Below the pieces are notes generated by a model. That model was given only the letters and a program-made list of their open reading frames with translations, searched no databases and was not told where the DNA came from. A DNA stretch of 64,000 nt from Sphingomonas oleivorans (lineage in GTDB: Bacteria; Pseudomonadota; Alphaproteobacteria; Sphingomonadales; Sphingomonadaceae): NCBI RefSeq assembly GCF_003050615.1, contig NZ_NWBU01000006.1:1-64000 (forward strand), written 5' to 3'. Shown here in pieces: positions 43,751-52,342 of this stretch. Both the position numbers and the translations under genes were made by a program. Numbering within the stretch: the first letter of the stretch is position 1; every line of letters starts with the position of its first letter.

Positions 43751-44149
43751 ATGGGGGCTTTGTTTATGCGCTATCCCTTATTCACCAAAATCTTCTGCAG
43801 CATGCTCGGGGCGCTGGCAGTGCCGTTTCCGGCCTCCGTGGCAATAGGCCAGGCATCCGACGGCGCCACGCTGTTCAAGCGGCAATGCGGCGTCTGCCAT
43901 AGCAAGACCGTGGGAGCCCGCTCGGGCATGGGGCCAAATCTTGCGGGCGTTGTCGGGCGGAACGCCGGCTCGGTCGCGAATTTTGCCTATTCGCCCGCGC
44001 TCAAGGCTTATGCCAAGCCATGGAGCCGTGACGAGCTCGATCGGTTTCTCAGCGGGCCGTTCAAGGCTGTGCCAGGAACGCGGATGACCGTGACCGTGCG
44101 AGACGCAAATCAGCGCGCGGCGCTCATCGACTATCTGTCGACGCCATAA
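43751..44149 (+). CDS. Exported monoheme cytochrome c
   Basis: A 132-residue class I cytochrome c. A signal peptide ends near residue 34 (VAIGQAS). The heme site CGVCH is at about 46-50, followed by GPNLAGVVGR, and the methionine ligand is in VPGTRMTV near residue 111. It belongs to the c-552/c-550 type used to carry electrons from periplasmic dehydrogenases. It is convergent with the molybdenum hydroxylase gene 50 bp away, so it may serve that complex or a neighbour. It is similar in size and layout to the second small cytochrome c at 59419 (shared GPNL.GVV and VPGTRM motifs). Confidence 0.87.
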   Translation: MGALFMRYPLFTKIFCSMLGALAVPFPASVAIGQASDGATLFKRQCGVCHSKTVGARSGMGPNLAGVVGRNAGSVANFAYSPALKAYAKPWSRDELDRFLSGPFKAVPGTRMTVTVRDANQRAALIDYLSTP

Positions 44150-44199
44150 TAGCCATATTTCCGGGCGGGTTTGGGGCCTTATGCATGCGCGTTTAGGCC

Positions 44200-46323
44200 T
44201 CAGCCCGTCCAGACTTTCATTTGCCCGTTGATCGGCAATTGGCGAATCCGCTTGCCGGTCGCCGCAAAGATCGCATTCGCGATTGCCGGGGCGATCCCCG
44301 CCGTGCCGACTTCGCCGACGCCGCCGGGCGCGTCGCCGCCCGCAATGATATGAGTCTCGACGATCGGCGCCTCGCTTATGCGAAGCGCGGGATAGTCGGC
44401 AAAGCTGGCTTGCTCCACACGGCCCTTCTGGACCGTGATCTCGCCTGCCAGCGCCGCGCTCGCGCCAAACACGACGCCGCCCTCCATCTGCGCGCGTATC
44501 ATATCCGGGTTGATCGGCACGCCGCAGTCGATCGCGACCGTCACGCGCCGCAGCCGTACGGCCTTTCCCTCTTCCATCGAAATCTCGGCCACCATCGCCG
44601 CATAGCTGCCAAACGCCCTCATTAGCGCAATGCCCTGGGCGTGGTGCCTGGAAAGGCGGGCGCCCCAGCGCGCCTCCTTCGCCGCCGTTTCGAGCACGAC
44701 TTTCAATCTTGGGTCGGAAATCAGCGATCGCCTGTAGTCGACGGGATCCATGCCTGCCGCATGCGCGAGTTCGTCGATGAAGCTCTCGACCACGAACAGG
44801 CTACGGGTTGGCCCTACGCCACGCCACCATGATGTGGGAACGCCGCTTTCCACGCGGGCAAATTCGACCTGAATATTGGCAAGGTCATAAGCCGGCTCCG
44901 CCGCACATTCCACGGCATCGAAGTCCACGCCCTGATATGCCTTGGGATAGAGGCGTGCGATGATCGAGGAGCCCGCAATCCTGTGATGCCAGGTCGCCGG
45001 CTTGCCATCAGCGCCGAGCGTTGCCGCGATCCGATCGGCATAGGCGGGACGGTACATGTCATGCTGAATGTCTTCCTCGCGCGTCCAGATGATCTGGACG
45101 GGCCCGTCGACATGCCGGCCGATCTCTACCGCCTGCTGAATGCCGTCGAACTCAAGGCGCCGCCCGAAGCCGCCTCCCATCAGATATATATGGATCGCAA
45201 CCTTTTCGAGCGCGATGCCCAACTGCCGGGCCACGGCCTTGCGGGCTTCGGTCGCGCTTTGCGTGCCCGTCCATATCCTGCATTCGCTGTCGGTTACATG
45301 GACGGTGCAGTTCATCGGCTCGATCGGCGTATGCGCCAGAAAGGGCTGGCGGTAGAGCGCTTCGATCCGTGTGCCGGGCGCGCCTTCGATCGACCGACCT
45401 GCCCGGCGCGCGATAACGCCCGGCTTGGTGGTGGCGGCATCGAGATCGGCGAAGATCTTCGCGCTGCTAAGCTCCGCGTGGGGGGCCTCATTCCATTGGA
45501 TCTTGAGGGCATCCATTCCCTTGCGCGCGCTCGCCATGCCATTTGTGATCACGGCAACGGCATTGCGTAGCCGAATGACCTGGCTGACGCCCGGCATGGC
45601 AAGCGCGGCGGTTTCGTCCACGGATGCGAGCGTGCCGCCGAACACCGGACAGGCGGCGACAGTCGCTATCTTGCATCCCGGCATTGCGACGTCGATGCCG
45701 AATTGAGCCCGGCCGCTGACCTTGTCCGAACCCTCGATACGCGGAATGGCATGGCCGATCAGGCGGAATGTCCCCGGATCCTTCAGGGGGACGTCCGTGG
45801 GTATGGGCAATTTGGCGGCGTCGGCGACGAGCTCGCCATAAGCGATCCTGGCCTCCGTCAATGAGTGGATCACAGCGCCGGCATGGGTGGAGCATCGGGT
45901 GGCGTCGACCTTCCAGCGCGCGGCGGCTGCGGAAACCAGCATGGCGCGTGCCGTGGCACCCGCCGTGCGCATCGGCTTCCAGCCTTCGCGGATCGACGTC
46001 GAACCGCCCGTCATCTGCGGCCCATAGCGCGCCTCGTCGGCCATTGCCTGCTCGATCTGGACCTGATCCAGATCGACATCGAGCTCCTCGGCGATGATCA
46101 TGGCCAGGCCTGTTTGCGCGCCCTGGCCCATCTCGACCTGGGTCATCGTCAATGTGACGGTGCCATCGGGGCTGAGGCGTATGAAGGCGCTTGGCTCGAA
46201 ATGCGCCGGAGCTTCGGCTGCGTGGACGATCGCGCCGTCGGCGAAGCCAATCGCAAACAGCAGGCCGGTGCCGCCTTTGAGGAAGGCGCGTCGGTCAACC
46301 GTTGGAAACAGGGCTTCCGGCAT
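44200..46323 (-). CDS. Molybdopterin-binding subunit, isoquinoline 1-oxidoreductase type
   Basis: A 707-residue xanthine-dehydrogenase-family catalytic subunit with a Tat signal (VDRRAFLKGGTGLLFAIGFADG), which predicts export together with its small partner. Motifs include MTQVEMGQGAQTGLAMI, MTGGSTSIREGWKPMRTAGATAR, LMGGGFGRRLEFDG and the C-terminal catalytic-glutamate region GGVGEVGTAGIAPAIANAI. The IorB/aldehyde oxidase branch hydroxylates N-heterocycles or oxidises aldehydes, passing electrons to cytochrome c through the 2Fe-2S subunit. The 46323 start overlaps the IorA-like gene by 29 nt. It follows the amine dehydrogenase genes, so an amine-derived aldehyde or cyclic imine is a likely substrate. 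Confidence 0.88.
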   Translation of the reverse strand: MPEALFPTVDRRAFLKGGTGLLFAIGFADGAIVHAAEAPAHFEPSAFIRLSPDGTVTLTMTQVEMGQGAQTGLAMIIAEELDVDLDQVQIEQAMADEARYGPQMTGGSTSIREGWKPMRTAGATARAMLVSAAAARWKVDATRCSTHAGAVIHSLTEARIAYGELVADAAKLPIPTDVPLKDPGTFRLIGHAIPRIEGSDKVSGRAQFGIDVAMPGCKIATVAACPVFGGTLASVDETAALAMPGVSQVIRLRNAVAVITNGMASARKGMDALKIQWNEAPHAELSSAKIFADLDAATTKPGVIARRAGRSIEGAPGTRIEALYRQPFLAHTPIEPMNCTVHVTDSECRIWTGTQSATEARKAVARQLGIALEKVAIHIYLMGGGFGRRLEFDGIQQAVEIGRHVDGPVQIIWTREEDIQHDMYRPAYADRIAATLGADGKPATWHHRIAGSSIIARLYPKAYQGVDFDAVECAAEPAYDLANIQVEFARVESGVPTSWWRGVGPTRSLFVVESFIDELAHAAGMDPVDYRRSLISDPRLKVVLETAAKEARWGARLSRHHAQGIALMRAFGSYAAMVAEISMEEGKAVRLRRVTVAIDCGVPINPDMIRAQMEGGVVFGASAALAGEITVQKGRVEQASFADYPALRISEAPIVETHIIAGGDAPGGVGEVGTAGIAPAIANAIFAATGKRIRQLPINGQMKVWTG

Positions 46324-46786
46324 CGGCTTTCACCATCTCGGCAGCGGCATGGATGGCGGCACGGATCCGCTGATAGGTTCCACAGCGGCAGATATTCCCG
46401 CTCATGGCCGCATCGATCTCGGCATCCTGTGGCGCCTTGTTCTCGCGCAGGAGCGCGGTTGCGCTCATGATCTGCCCGCTCTGGCAATATCCGCACTGGA
46501 CGACGCCCAGTTGGAGCCAAGCCCGTTGTACATGCTTTCCGACCGCGTCCGCCGTCATCTGCTCGATCGTCTCGATCCTGCCGACGCCGACGCTCGACAC
46601 GGGGGTTATGCACGATCGGATCGCGTTCCCATCGAGATGGACGGTGCAAGCCCCGCACTGGCCGAGGCCGCAACCGAATTTGGTGCCGGTCAGCCCGAGA
46701 TCTTCGCGCAAGACCCATAAAAGCGGCGCATCCTCTTCGGCCTCGACCGATCGAGTTCTGCCATTCACGTCGAGGTCGAACTTCAT
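46295..46786 (-). CDS. 2Fe-2S subunit, isoquinoline 1-oxidoreductase type
   Basis: A 163-residue iron-sulfur subunit with two clusters. The plant-type N-domain has CGLGQCGACTVHLDG. The C-domain has CGYCQSGQIM and ICRCGTY, which bind the second 2Fe-2S cluster near the pterin. It carries electrons from the molybdenum subunit to an external acceptor such as the cytochrome c encoded upstream. It has no export signal of its own, so it probably travels folded with the Tat-signal-bearing large subunit. The start at ATG 46786 overlaps the cytochrome gene stop by ATGA, and the stop overlaps the large subunit start. Confidence 0.92.
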   Translation of the reverse strand: MKFDLDVNGRTRSVEAEEDAPLLWVLREDLGLTGTKFGCGLGQCGACTVHLDGNAIRSCITPVSSVGVGRIETIEQMTADAVGKHVQRAWLQLGVVQCGYCQSGQIMSATALLRENKAPQDAEIDAAMSGNICRCGTYQRIRAAIHAAAEMVKADAGSPVSNG

Positions 46787-47328
46787 CGCTTGCTCTGGAC
46801 CGATCTTGTCGCGCCCGCTTCGCCCGTAAAAGGGGCTCCCGCGGAGAAGCCGTGAAGATCGGGTGGGGCGCCGCATCGACGGACGAGATCCGCGACGATC
46901 CGTCTGCGCAGGTTGACCAGCGCGGTTTGCTTGAGCGCGTTCTTTCGCATCGCTGCGACTTCCGATCCGGAATAGGGCAGGGCATCGGACGGCGCGCTCT
47001 TTCCCCCGAGCGCAAACACGACGAAGTTCATCAATCTTGCGAGCTGGGCATCATCTCGGATCGGCGCATGCGCCACATTGGGAAGCCGGATCAGATAGGC
47101 GCGGCCCTCGCGCGTGCAAAGGAAATGGCCGACGCGGTCGCGCAGTTCAGGAACGCGCGACGGAGCCGAACTGCCCTGCATGCCATGGCAGCCGGCGCAA
47201 TATTCGACATAGTCCGATTGGGCCTCGCTCAGTGGCGTGACGGCGGCCCTTGCCTGGATCGCGAGGATGAAACTGCTGGCGACCGCCATTGCCGCCACGA
47301 TGGCTACAAAGGGCGGCATATCGGCCAT
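46783..47328 (-). CDS. Monoheme cytochrome c of amine dehydrogenase cluster
   Basis: A 181-residue cytochrome with an N-terminal signal/anchor segment (VAIVAAMAVASSFILAIQARAA) and one heme site CAGCH near residue 44. One histidine-rich and one methionine-containing segment follow. Only one CxxCH is visible, so it is not MauG, which needs two hemes. It lies between the TTQ light-chain gene and the molybdenum hydroxylase genes, and could accept electrons from either or both. The C-terminal 60 residues are arginine-rich and unlike typical class I cytochromes. It ends by overlapping the 2Fe-2S subunit start (ATGA). Confidence 0.85.
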   Translation of the reverse strand: MADMPPFVAIVAAMAVASSFILAIQARAAVTPLSEAQSDYVEYCAGCHGMQGSSAPSRVPELRDRVGHFLCTREGRAYLIRLPNVAHAPIRDDAQLARLMNFVVFALGGKSAPSDALPYSGSEVAAMRKNALKQTALVNLRRRIVADLVRRCGAPPDLHGFSAGAPFTGEAGATRSVQSKR

Positions 47329-47329
47329 G

Positions 47330-47872
47330 CTATTGCGCGACCCCGACCAGAACCGCCGTGGAGCAATGATATTCCATGCTCGCCGTCCCGAAGCACCAAT
47401 AGATGTCGTTATTCGCCTGTGGGCGGTAAATCTGGGATTCGCGATCGGTATTGTCGCAGCCGCACTGTCCGCACATGGCGGTGCCGCAACAGTCGCGATA
47501 GGCGATCAGATAGGCAACCCCATCGTCGGGGTTTATGCAGGTTCCGACCCAGGATGTCGGTGAAGGCTCGGTTCCGGGCGGGCAGGTATGCAGTCCGCCT
47601 CCGCAGCAGCTGCACAATGATCCATCAATCGCGCAATAGCGCCAATAATCGCAATTTGTATCGTCCTTGCTCTGCGCGTGCCGCGCGAAATCGGTCAATC
47701 CTTGCGCCGTCCTGTCCTTCGCAGCTTCGGCGCGGCTGACCGGAAGCAGGGGAAATGCCGGGGCGGCCACGAGCGCGGCGCCCAGCCGGGCGAGCATGCC
47801 GCGCCGCGAGGTGCGACCCGCCAGGCTCCGCAGCAGACGTTCGCTCAACGCATCCGTCCGGATCTTGTCCAT
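47330..47872 (-). CDS. mauA: TTQ amine dehydrogenase light chain (AADH/MADH small subunit)
   Basis: A 180-residue light chain carrying the tryptophan tryptophylquinone cofactor. A Tat-type leader (TSRRGMLARLG) precedes the mature protein. The two cofactor tryptophans are visible in PTSWVGTC (Trp108) and NDIYWCFG (Trp159), 51 residues apart exactly as in methylamine dehydrogenase. Asp127 in AYRDCCG sits 19 after the first Trp, as the catalytic Asp does. Fourteen cysteines, including an extra pair in CSCCGG and AMCGQC, favour the aromatic amine dehydrogenase type. It oxidises primary amines to aldehydes in the periplasm. Its start overlaps the mauD stop by 1 nt. Confidence 0.95.
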   Translation of the reverse strand: MDKIRTDALSERLLRSLAGRTSRRGMLARLGAALVAAPAFPLLPVSRAEAAKDRTAQGLTDFARHAQSKDDTNCDYWRYCAIDGSLCSCCGGGLHTCPPGTEPSPTSWVGTCINPDDGVAYLIAYRDCCGTAMCGQCGCDNTDRESQIYRPQANNDIYWCFGTASMEYHCSTAVLVGVAQ

Positions 47873-48516
47873 CAGCCATTGTCTCCATGTCGCGACGCCA
47901 CCGCGCCAGCCATTGGCCGTTCGCCGTTCAATCGACCCGCCAGATAATCCTGCACCGACGCGATACCCAGCTCATCGGCGACGACCAGGCTTTCCAGATG
48001 CTCGCGCGAATTGACCAGGCCCCGCGAAAGGATCACGCCCCTGTCGTCGAGGAGCACCGCATGCGGCAGCTTGTCGATCCCATAGGCCATTCCAAGCTTC
48101 GCGCTGTTGATGAAGGGATGGTCCGCGATCGCGAATGCATTGATCATGGCGCGCAATGCGGCGTCGGTCCCATCGCTCGCGAAAATAAGGTGCAGATGTT
48201 CGCGGCGGGCAAAGCTGCGCACGATCGGGATCAGCTTCTTGCAGACCGGGCATTGCGGCGAGACGAAGAAGAGCAGGCGCCGTTCGCCAGGCGGCAGATC
48301 GCCGCCAAGCACGATCGGATGACCGTCCATCGTGACGAGCGCGAGCCTGGGGGCCGGGGCTCCGGCTTGCGGGCCGTTCGACGTCGCGAGCGCGCCCACG
48401 GGGGCCACGCGTTCGATCAGCAGGCCTGTCTGCCGCGCGATGGCCACCAGGGCGACGAGAATCCCGGCAAGGATGATCCAGATGAGGATCTGCGAAACGA
48501 GGAGGGCTTCAGTCAT
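47872..48516 (-). CDS. mauD: MauD-like thioredoxin-fold maturation protein
   Basis: A 214-residue protein with an N-terminal membrane segment (ILIWIILAGILVALVAIA) and a periplasmic thioredoxin fold. The redox motif is CPVC in FFVSPQCPVCKKLIPI; LPHAVLLDDRG is the cis-proline region. MauD forms or isomerises the many disulfide bonds of the light chain encoded just downstream. ATG 48516 overlaps the mauE stop by 8 nt. A longer frame to 48630 exists but would read over mauE; the family start MTEALLVSQ is convincing. Confidence 0.92.
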   Translation of the reverse strand: MTEALLVSQILIWIILAGILVALVAIARQTGLLIERVAPVGALATSNGPQAGAPAPRLALVTMDGHPIVLGGDLPPGERRLLFFVSPQCPVCKKLIPIVRSFARREHLHLIFASDGTDAALRAMINAFAIADHPFINSAKLGMAYGIDKLPHAVLLDDRGVILSRGLVNSREHLESLVVADELGIASVQDYLAGRLNGERPMAGAVASRHGDNG

Positions 48517-49063
48517 CACCGGATCCGCTTGGCTGCGCATATAATCTCGATCGTCGCCAACCGAGCATGACCTCATGAAGAACATAGAGCAGGAAAAGCA
48601 GAATGCCTGCCATGATCGCGTTACTGACAATGAGCCAGTGGTTGGGAGCGGGGCCGGCGAAGGAACAGGCCAGCAGAAGGCTCAGGGCGACATTGCGTGC
48701 GACAAGATGCCAGCCAAGCGGCACGCTTGCCGTGCTCAGCTGGCAACCGCAGCCGATCATCCTGCGCCCCCGGCCGATGTTGATCGCCATGGCCATGGCG
48801 AAGGCAAGCAACAGAGCCATTGCGGCGGCTTGATGCCAAGCGGCTTCCATGCCGGACAGCAGCAACAGGCCGATGAGCAGCTCCACAAAAGCGAGCATGC
48901 GTGCCGCCATCGGCACCAGGCGGGCCGGCAGCAGCCCATAGGCGGAAACATTGCCTTCAAAGCCTGCCATGTCGCGCAATTTGGACCAGGAAGCGACGAG
49001 GAAGACCAGGCCGACGAAGACCTGGCCCGCCATTCCCAACTGTGCGAGGGCAATCCCGATCAT
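48509..49063 (-). CDS. mauE: MauE-like membrane maturation protein
   Basis: A 184-residue membrane protein with about five spans, of the MauE/DoxX-like type (VFLVASWSKLRDMAGFEGNVSAYGLLP, FVELLIGLLLLSGME, CGCQLSTASVPLGWHLVARN). MauE works with MauD to deliver or fold the light chain, probably as a redox partner. ATG 49063 overlaps the mauB stop by ATGA, fixing gene order mauB-E-D-A. Confidence 0.9.
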   Translation of the reverse strand: MIGIALAQLGMAGQVFVGLVFLVASWSKLRDMAGFEGNVSAYGLLPARLVPMAARMLAFVELLIGLLLLSGMEAAWHQAAAMALLLAFAMAMAINIGRGRRMIGCGCQLSTASVPLGWHLVARNVALSLLLACSFAGPAPNHWLIVSNAIMAGILLFLLYVLHEVMLGWRRSRLYAQPSGSGDD

Positions 49064-50220
49064 TCGCCCGGCACCATCATCATCCCGTTGCCGACATTGT
49101 CCAAGCTTTTCTTCTCCTCGAAAGTCTTGGCATCGACGATGACGAGCTTGTTCTCGATATTGAGGAACAGCAGCGGTGCATCATCCTGGCTGACCTGGAT
49201 ATGGGAGACGGGTTCCGCCAATCGATGCCGCCGTAAGACCTTCCGATTTGCGACATCGACGACCCAGATTTCTTTCCCGTCCTCCTTGTGCGACCAGAAT
49301 TCGCCCATGTGCATCAGCACGTAAAGCGTTCCCGTGGCGCGGTGATAGGCGATGAGCTGACGTCCGCCAGGAAGCCAGGAAACCTCCAACGGCCTGGTCG
49401 AGGCCGGCGACATGCCGGCGGCCTGCTGAAGGGACCATGGTGCGTCCACCCCCTGTCCGGGCGCCAGCGTTGCCGTATAGACCAGGCCCGAATAGCTCAG
49501 GAAAATCGCCTTGCCGCTTTTCGGATCGGCGATGCTGTTGTCGAAGATCGGATCATCCTCAGCCGAAAAGAAGGGCTGGGCCGGCGTGAGATCCTGGCTC
49601 TGCCGTGCATCGATGCCTATTGTCGAGAGTGTGCCGTCGCCACATAGCGAAGAAATCGTGGCCGCTGCTCCTGCGAACACCAATGCGCAGCCGGGGATCT
49701 CGATCGTCCTTGCAACCTTGCGTCGGGCAAGGTCGACGACGATCACCGATGACGCAGGGTCCATATTATAGATGAAGGCATGGCGCCCGTCGGCGCTGAT
49801 TTCGAAAGTCTGCCGGCGATTGCCGACAAGTAGCCGGCCGGGCAGATCGATTTCATCCACGATCTTGAGCGTTCGGGCATCGTAGATGGTGAGCAGGTCC
49901 TGGCGCACGCCGCGGTTTCCGCGGGTCCAGATCGTTTCCGCAACATAGAAGAAAGCACCATCGGGCGCGATCCGGACATTGGTCAGATCCTGGGTGTGAA
50001 TGGTGCCGAGTATCTTTCCGCTGTCGCCGTCAATGATGCGCGTGCCCTTGATCGATCCGTCACCGGTCAACAACAGCATATGGGGGGATAGCGGCGGCAA
50101 GGTTGCAACATCGCTCTCTTCGATCTGCGGAACAACGGACTCCGCCTGCAACGTCACCGGAGAAATGACGGCGGCAAGCATCGTCGCGCGACGCAGGAGG
50201 GATGAGAGGTTTTTCGGCAA
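49060..50220 (-). CDS. mauB: Amine dehydrogenase heavy chain
   Basis: A 386-residue periplasmic beta-propeller heavy subunit of the TTQ amine dehydrogenase. A signal peptide ends about residue 26 (SPVTLQAES). Repeated propeller strands follow (IIDGDSGKILGTIHT, VRIAPDGAFFYVAETIWTRGNRGVRQDLLTIYD, FEISADGRHAFIYNMD, LPGGRQLIAYHRATGTLYVLMHMGE, IWVVDVANRKVLRRHRL). The WTRGNRG.R.D segment is typical of the family. It assembles as a heterotetramer with the light chain. It heads the mauBEDA run; 186 bp separate it from the upstream amidohydrolase gene. Confidence 0.92.
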   Translation of the reverse strand: MPKNLSSLLRRATMLAAVISPVTLQAESVVPQIEESDVATLPPLSPHMLLLTGDGSIKGTRIIDGDSGKILGTIHTQDLTNVRIAPDGAFFYVAETIWTRGNRGVRQDLLTIYDARTLKIVDEIDLPGRLLVGNRRQTFEISADGRHAFIYNMDPASSVIVVDLARRKVARTIEIPGCALVFAGAAATISSLCGDGTLSTIGIDARQSQDLTPAQPFFSAEDDPIFDNSIADPKSGKAIFLSYSGLVYTATLAPGQGVDAPWSLQQAAGMSPASTRPLEVSWLPGGRQLIAYHRATGTLYVLMHMGEFWSHKEDGKEIWVVDVANRKVLRRHRLAEPVSHIQVSQDDAPLLFLNIENKLVIVDAKTFEEKKSLDNVGNGMMMVPGE

Positions 50221-50406
50221 GATTATCCCCGCTCGGCCGTGATCAACGCTGAGGCAAGCTTCAACGCGATGTTTGTCATATTGTCGACTATCTTGATGGA
50301 ATGCCCCCTCGGCAGGAGCTTATTTTCCCCCTGCCGTAGCCTGCAGGGCACCATTTGGGCTCAATCCCAACTCGTGCGCGTAGCAGGCCGATGCCGCTTT
50401 TTTCGA

Positions 50407-52116
50407 TCAGGGCTGCCCCGATGCGGCGGCGCGGTCATAGACGATGCGGCCCCCGATTATCGTGAGATCGACCTTCGTCTTCAGCAGATCCTCGTCGGGC
50501 ACAGTGAGGGGATCATGATCAAGGACAATCATGTCTGCGAGCTTCCCCGGCTCTATCGAACCCTTCTTATCCTCATCCCATGAGAGATAGGCTGCTTCGC
50601 GCGTGTACAGGCGAATTGCCTCTTGGCGGGATATGGCTTCTTCAACTCCAATCATCGAGCCATCGGGCACTTTGCGGGTCGTGGCTGCGTAAATGCCGAC
50701 CATCGGCCCTACAGGAAGATTGTCACTCCCGAGGGCGACCCTGACCTTATGCTGCTGGACAGACGCCAAGGGATTGATGTGGTCCAGGCGATAGCCGTCG
50801 AGGGTCGCGCGATAGCGACCGGCAAGATTGTACAGGAAATTGGGCTGCGCCGCTGCCCAGATGCCGTCACGCGCCATCATGTTCATTGTTTCCGCCGACG
50901 GAATCATCGTAAAATGCGACAGAAACCAGCGATGATCAGCCTTGGGCCCTTGAAGCAGGGTGTCGCGGTAAATCTGTGCCACGGTCTCGATTGCGGCATC
51001 TCCGATAGCATGAATGCCGAGCTGCCATCCGAGAGCGGCCGATGTTGCTATCATCTCACGCAACTGCGCAACGTCCATGTCGGTTGCGCCCCGAAAACCT
51101 GGCTGGCCCTTATAATCTTCTTTCGTCAGGGCGGTGGGGCCCGTGAAGCCGCCATCATAAGGGTTCTCGCCGATGGGCCCCAGTTTCAGCCGATCGTCGC
51201 CAAAGCCGGTCCTGTAGGGGAATGCCTTCAGGCGCTCGGCACCCGGATAGCTGATGTACAGGGTGGCGCGCGGCAGATCTTGCCCCATCTCATCATAGAT
51301 GGACTTGAACTGCTTGAAGCTATGCCGCCGGGCAGTACCGGCTATGCCGCCTTTTCCCACCGGCTCGTCATCTATGCTGCTATGAGCTTCCATAAAGCTC
51401 GTTATTCCGAAGGTCAGGAAACCCTTGAGCGCCGCAATATAGCTTGGACGCATTTCTTCGGGTGTGCCTCGCGGCACAAGCCGGGTTATGAGGTCGCTGC
51501 GCTCCCGGATGATGCCCGAAGGCACGTTCTTTGCGTCGCGTTCTATCAGTCCCCCTTCGGGATTCGGGGTCTGCGGCCCGATATTCGCTCTTCGAAACGC
51601 CTCGCTATTGGCGACCGAGCTATGGGCGCCGGCTCGCAGCAAAATGACGGGGTTGTCGGGTGCTGCCGAGTCGAGGTCCGCTCGTGTCGGGTTGCGGTGC
51701 TCCTTCATCAAGGCTTCGTCCCACCCATAGCCGGCGATCCACTCTCCCGGTCCAAGTTCCCGCGCCTTTGCCGCGACCATCGCCTTCAACTCCTCGATGG
51801 AGCGCGCTTCGGCGGCCTTGATATCCCGTTTCGATGAACCGATGACGTGCAAATGCGTATCGATAAAACCGGGCATGAGCGTTCGCCCCTTGAGATCGAT
51901 CCGCTTATGCGCCTCGAACCGCTTGGCGATTTCAGGCCCGCCGACGGCAATGATGCGCCCGTCCTTAACGGCTACGGCCGACTGCACCGAAAAATTCTGG
52001 TCAACGGTAAGGACCTTGCCATTGAACAAGAGCATGTCCACGCGTTCGGCGAAAGCGGGGGCGGGGATGCCAAATATCAGCGTAGCAGCCAGGATCCAGG
52101 CGCTCGATCGGGACAT
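50407..52116 (-). CDS. Exported amidohydrolase family 3 (YtcJ/NfdA-like)
   Basis: A 569-residue metal-dependent amidohydrolase with a signal peptide (AWILAATLIFGIPAPAFA, cleaved before ERVD). Metal motifs are FIDTHLH (His88, His90), the later LGIHAIGDAA and SHFTMI histidines, and SDNLPVGP with the conserved aspartate. The YtcJ branch includes N-substituted formamide deformylase, which frees an amine from an N-formyl amine. It is predicted to be periplasmic, like the amine dehydrogenase encoded next, so it could supply the amine or open a lactam. ATG 52116 was chosen for the signal peptide; upstream extension adds a non-family leader. Confidence 0.87.
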   Translation of the reverse strand: MSRSSAWILAATLIFGIPAPAFAERVDMLLFNGKVLTVDQNFSVQSAVAVKDGRIIAVGGPEIAKRFEAHKRIDLKGRTLMPGFIDTHLHVIGSSKRDIKAAEARSIEELKAMVAAKARELGPGEWIAGYGWDEALMKEHRNPTRADLDSAAPDNPVILLRAGAHSSVANSEAFRRANIGPQTPNPEGGLIERDAKNVPSGIIRERSDLITRLVPRGTPEEMRPSYIAALKGFLTFGITSFMEAHSSIDDEPVGKGGIAGTARRHSFKQFKSIYDEMGQDLPRATLYISYPGAERLKAFPYRTGFGDDRLKLGPIGENPYDGGFTGPTALTKEDYKGQPGFRGATDMDVAQLREMIATSAALGWQLGIHAIGDAAIETVAQIYRDTLLQGPKADHRWFLSHFTMIPSAETMNMMARDGIWAAAQPNFLYNLAGRYRATLDGYRLDHINPLASVQQHKVRVALGSDNLPVGPMVGIYAATTRKVPDGSMIGVEEAISRQEAIRLYTREAAYLSWDEDKKGSIEPGKLADMIVLDHDPLTVPDEDLLKTKVDLTIIGGRIVYDRAAASGQP

Positions 52117-52342
52117 GTCAAGTCTCCAACGTTCAAGGATGAACATCAGTGGCGGTGGTTGAGCCGAATTGTCGAACGCGTTACTGTCTGTGACTCTGCC
52201 GGTCACTGTCTGTCATGAAAAAGCATTTAATGAATTTTGGCCTTGTTAGTAATTATGGCCTCCTGCGAACGTGGGTATTTTGTTTTTGAAACATTATTCA
52301 TCATGGAGCGTGTATTTATATGGGTCTCTGGCCAGGCTTGGC

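Noticed and set aside
46783-47328. MauG
   Set aside because: Only one CxxCH heme motif and a much shorter length than the di-heme MauG.
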